A DNA stretch of 64,000 nt from NCBI RefSeq assembly GCF_947500705.1, contig NZ_CANMSY010000002.1, forward strand, positions 124,001 through 188,000. The letters run 5' to 3'. The DNA is from an uncultured Brachybacterium sp. GTDB lineage: Bacteria; Actinomycetota; Actinomycetes; Actinomycetales; Dermabacteraceae. Shown here in pieces: positions 63,683 through 64,000 of this stretch (the stretch's first letter is position 1; each line of letters opens with the position of its first letter). A model generated the notes under the pieces. The model ran no database searches. It was not told the DNA's origin and worked only from the letters and a program-made list of their open reading frames with translations. The translations under genes were made by a program, and so were the position numbers.

Positions 63683-64000
63683 TCAGCCTGCGGAAGTTCG
63701 TCGGCGCCGCAGCGCATCGTCGAGTCGCGCGAAGAGGTCCGCGGGTCGGTGGTAGTCGGCGATCGACGCTCGGACCACCTTCCATCCCGCCTCGTGGAGG
63801 ACATCGTTCTTGTTCAGATCCTCCTGCCACCTCTCCTGATTCTTCCGATGGTCCTCGCTGTCGTATTCGATCGCAATCTTCTCCTTCTCGTAGGCCAGGT
63901 CGATGTAGAACAGTCGCCCTGTCGTCGGCTCCACCACCTGAACGTTCAGCCCCGGTTCGGGATACCCGCGCTCGAGGATCAGCAGCCGCAGCTTGGTCTC
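63683..64000 (-). CDS. DUF559-type endonuclease-like protein, C-terminal part (runs off the window)
   Basis: 105 residues to the stop; the start is beyond 64000. The visible part opens ETKLRLLILERGYPEPGLNVQV and continues with FYIDLAYEKEKIAIEYDSEDH, which fits the restriction-like (PD-(D/E)xK) fold of DUF559 proteins, with Asp, Glu and Asp in place. In actinobacteria such domains often follow an AbiEi-like winged-helix N-terminus. Codons are less GC-rich than its neighbours (AAA, GAA and ATC clusters near 63850-63890), so recent transfer is possible. No function is known for this group. Confidence 0.8.
   Translation of the reverse strand, partial: ETKLRLLILERGYPEPGLNVQVVEPTTGRLFYIDLAYEKEKIAIEYDSEDHRKNQERWQEDLNKNDVLHEAGWKVVRASIADYHRPADLFARLDDALRRRRTSAG

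Noticed and set aside
1-64000. tRNA or rRNA genes in spacers
   Set aside because: I read the larger intergenic stretches and found no cloverleaf with a GTTCGA-type T-loop and acceptor stem. A tRNAscan-type search would settle this.

Overview
The window is a dense, roughly 70% GC stretch of bacterial chromosome. Gene order and protein sequence point to an actinobacterium of the Micrococcales. My best guess from remembered gene order is Dermabacteraceae, for example Brachybacterium; this is inference, since there is no rRNA gene in the window. Nearly everything is core genome, mostly on the minus strand in long, tightly packed operons with ATGA or GTGA stop/start overlaps. I saw no rRNA, tRNA, CRISPR array, transposase, integrase of a mobile element, or prophage.

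Layout. 1-3.8 kb: the 5' end of miaB (minus), divergent from a complete glutamate-type ABC importer gluABCD (plus). 3.8-7.9 kb: a 13-copy hexamer repeat, then recX, recA (with a consensus SOS box), a DUF3046 gene, clgR, a CinA C-terminal amidase and pgsA. 7.9-15.7 kb: ftsK, dapA, a very long asnB fused to an extra C-terminal domain, and a HAD phosphatase. 15.7-19.6 kb: azlCD (plus), a small membrane/TPR protein, dapB and an M16 peptidase. 19.7-23.6 kb: pnp, rpsO and ribF. 24.0-25.6 kb: an L,D-transpeptidase (plus). 25.7-32.5 kb: the rimP-nusA-rnpM-infB-rbfA-truB operon. 32.6-37.9 kb: a ferritin-like lipoprotein gene, proS, a Tat-exported six-hairpin glycosidase-like protein, and a P-loop kinase whose N-terminus is a GGGGCC-type repeat. 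38.1-49.7 kb: rpsB-tsf-pyrH-frr-cdsA-rlmN-two DivIVA-hook genes-dxr-rseP-ispG-GNAT. 50.0-61.7 kb: an M23 peptidase, then rpsP-khpA-lipoprotein-rimM-trmD, rplS-lepB-lepB-rnhB-DUF2469, and yraN-comM-dprA-xerC. 62.0-64.0 kb: an amidohydrolase, a 520-base gene-poor stretch with two tandem repeat arrays, and the 3' part of a DUF559-type endonuclease-like gene.

The genes form known functional groups: translation and ribosome maturation, isoprenoid (MEP) synthesis, phospholipid synthesis, diaminopimelate/peptidoglycan supply, recombination and SOS, and protein secretion. The least ordinary items are the asnB fusion placed directly upstream of dapA, an unrecognised lipoprotein gene inserted between khpA and rimM behind a very strong hairpin, two tandem genes made of repeated DivIVA hook motifs, and a set of G-run microsatellites at gene ends and gene starts. 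I did not find a clearly new multi-gene system. The asnB fusion is the best candidate for an undescribed activity.
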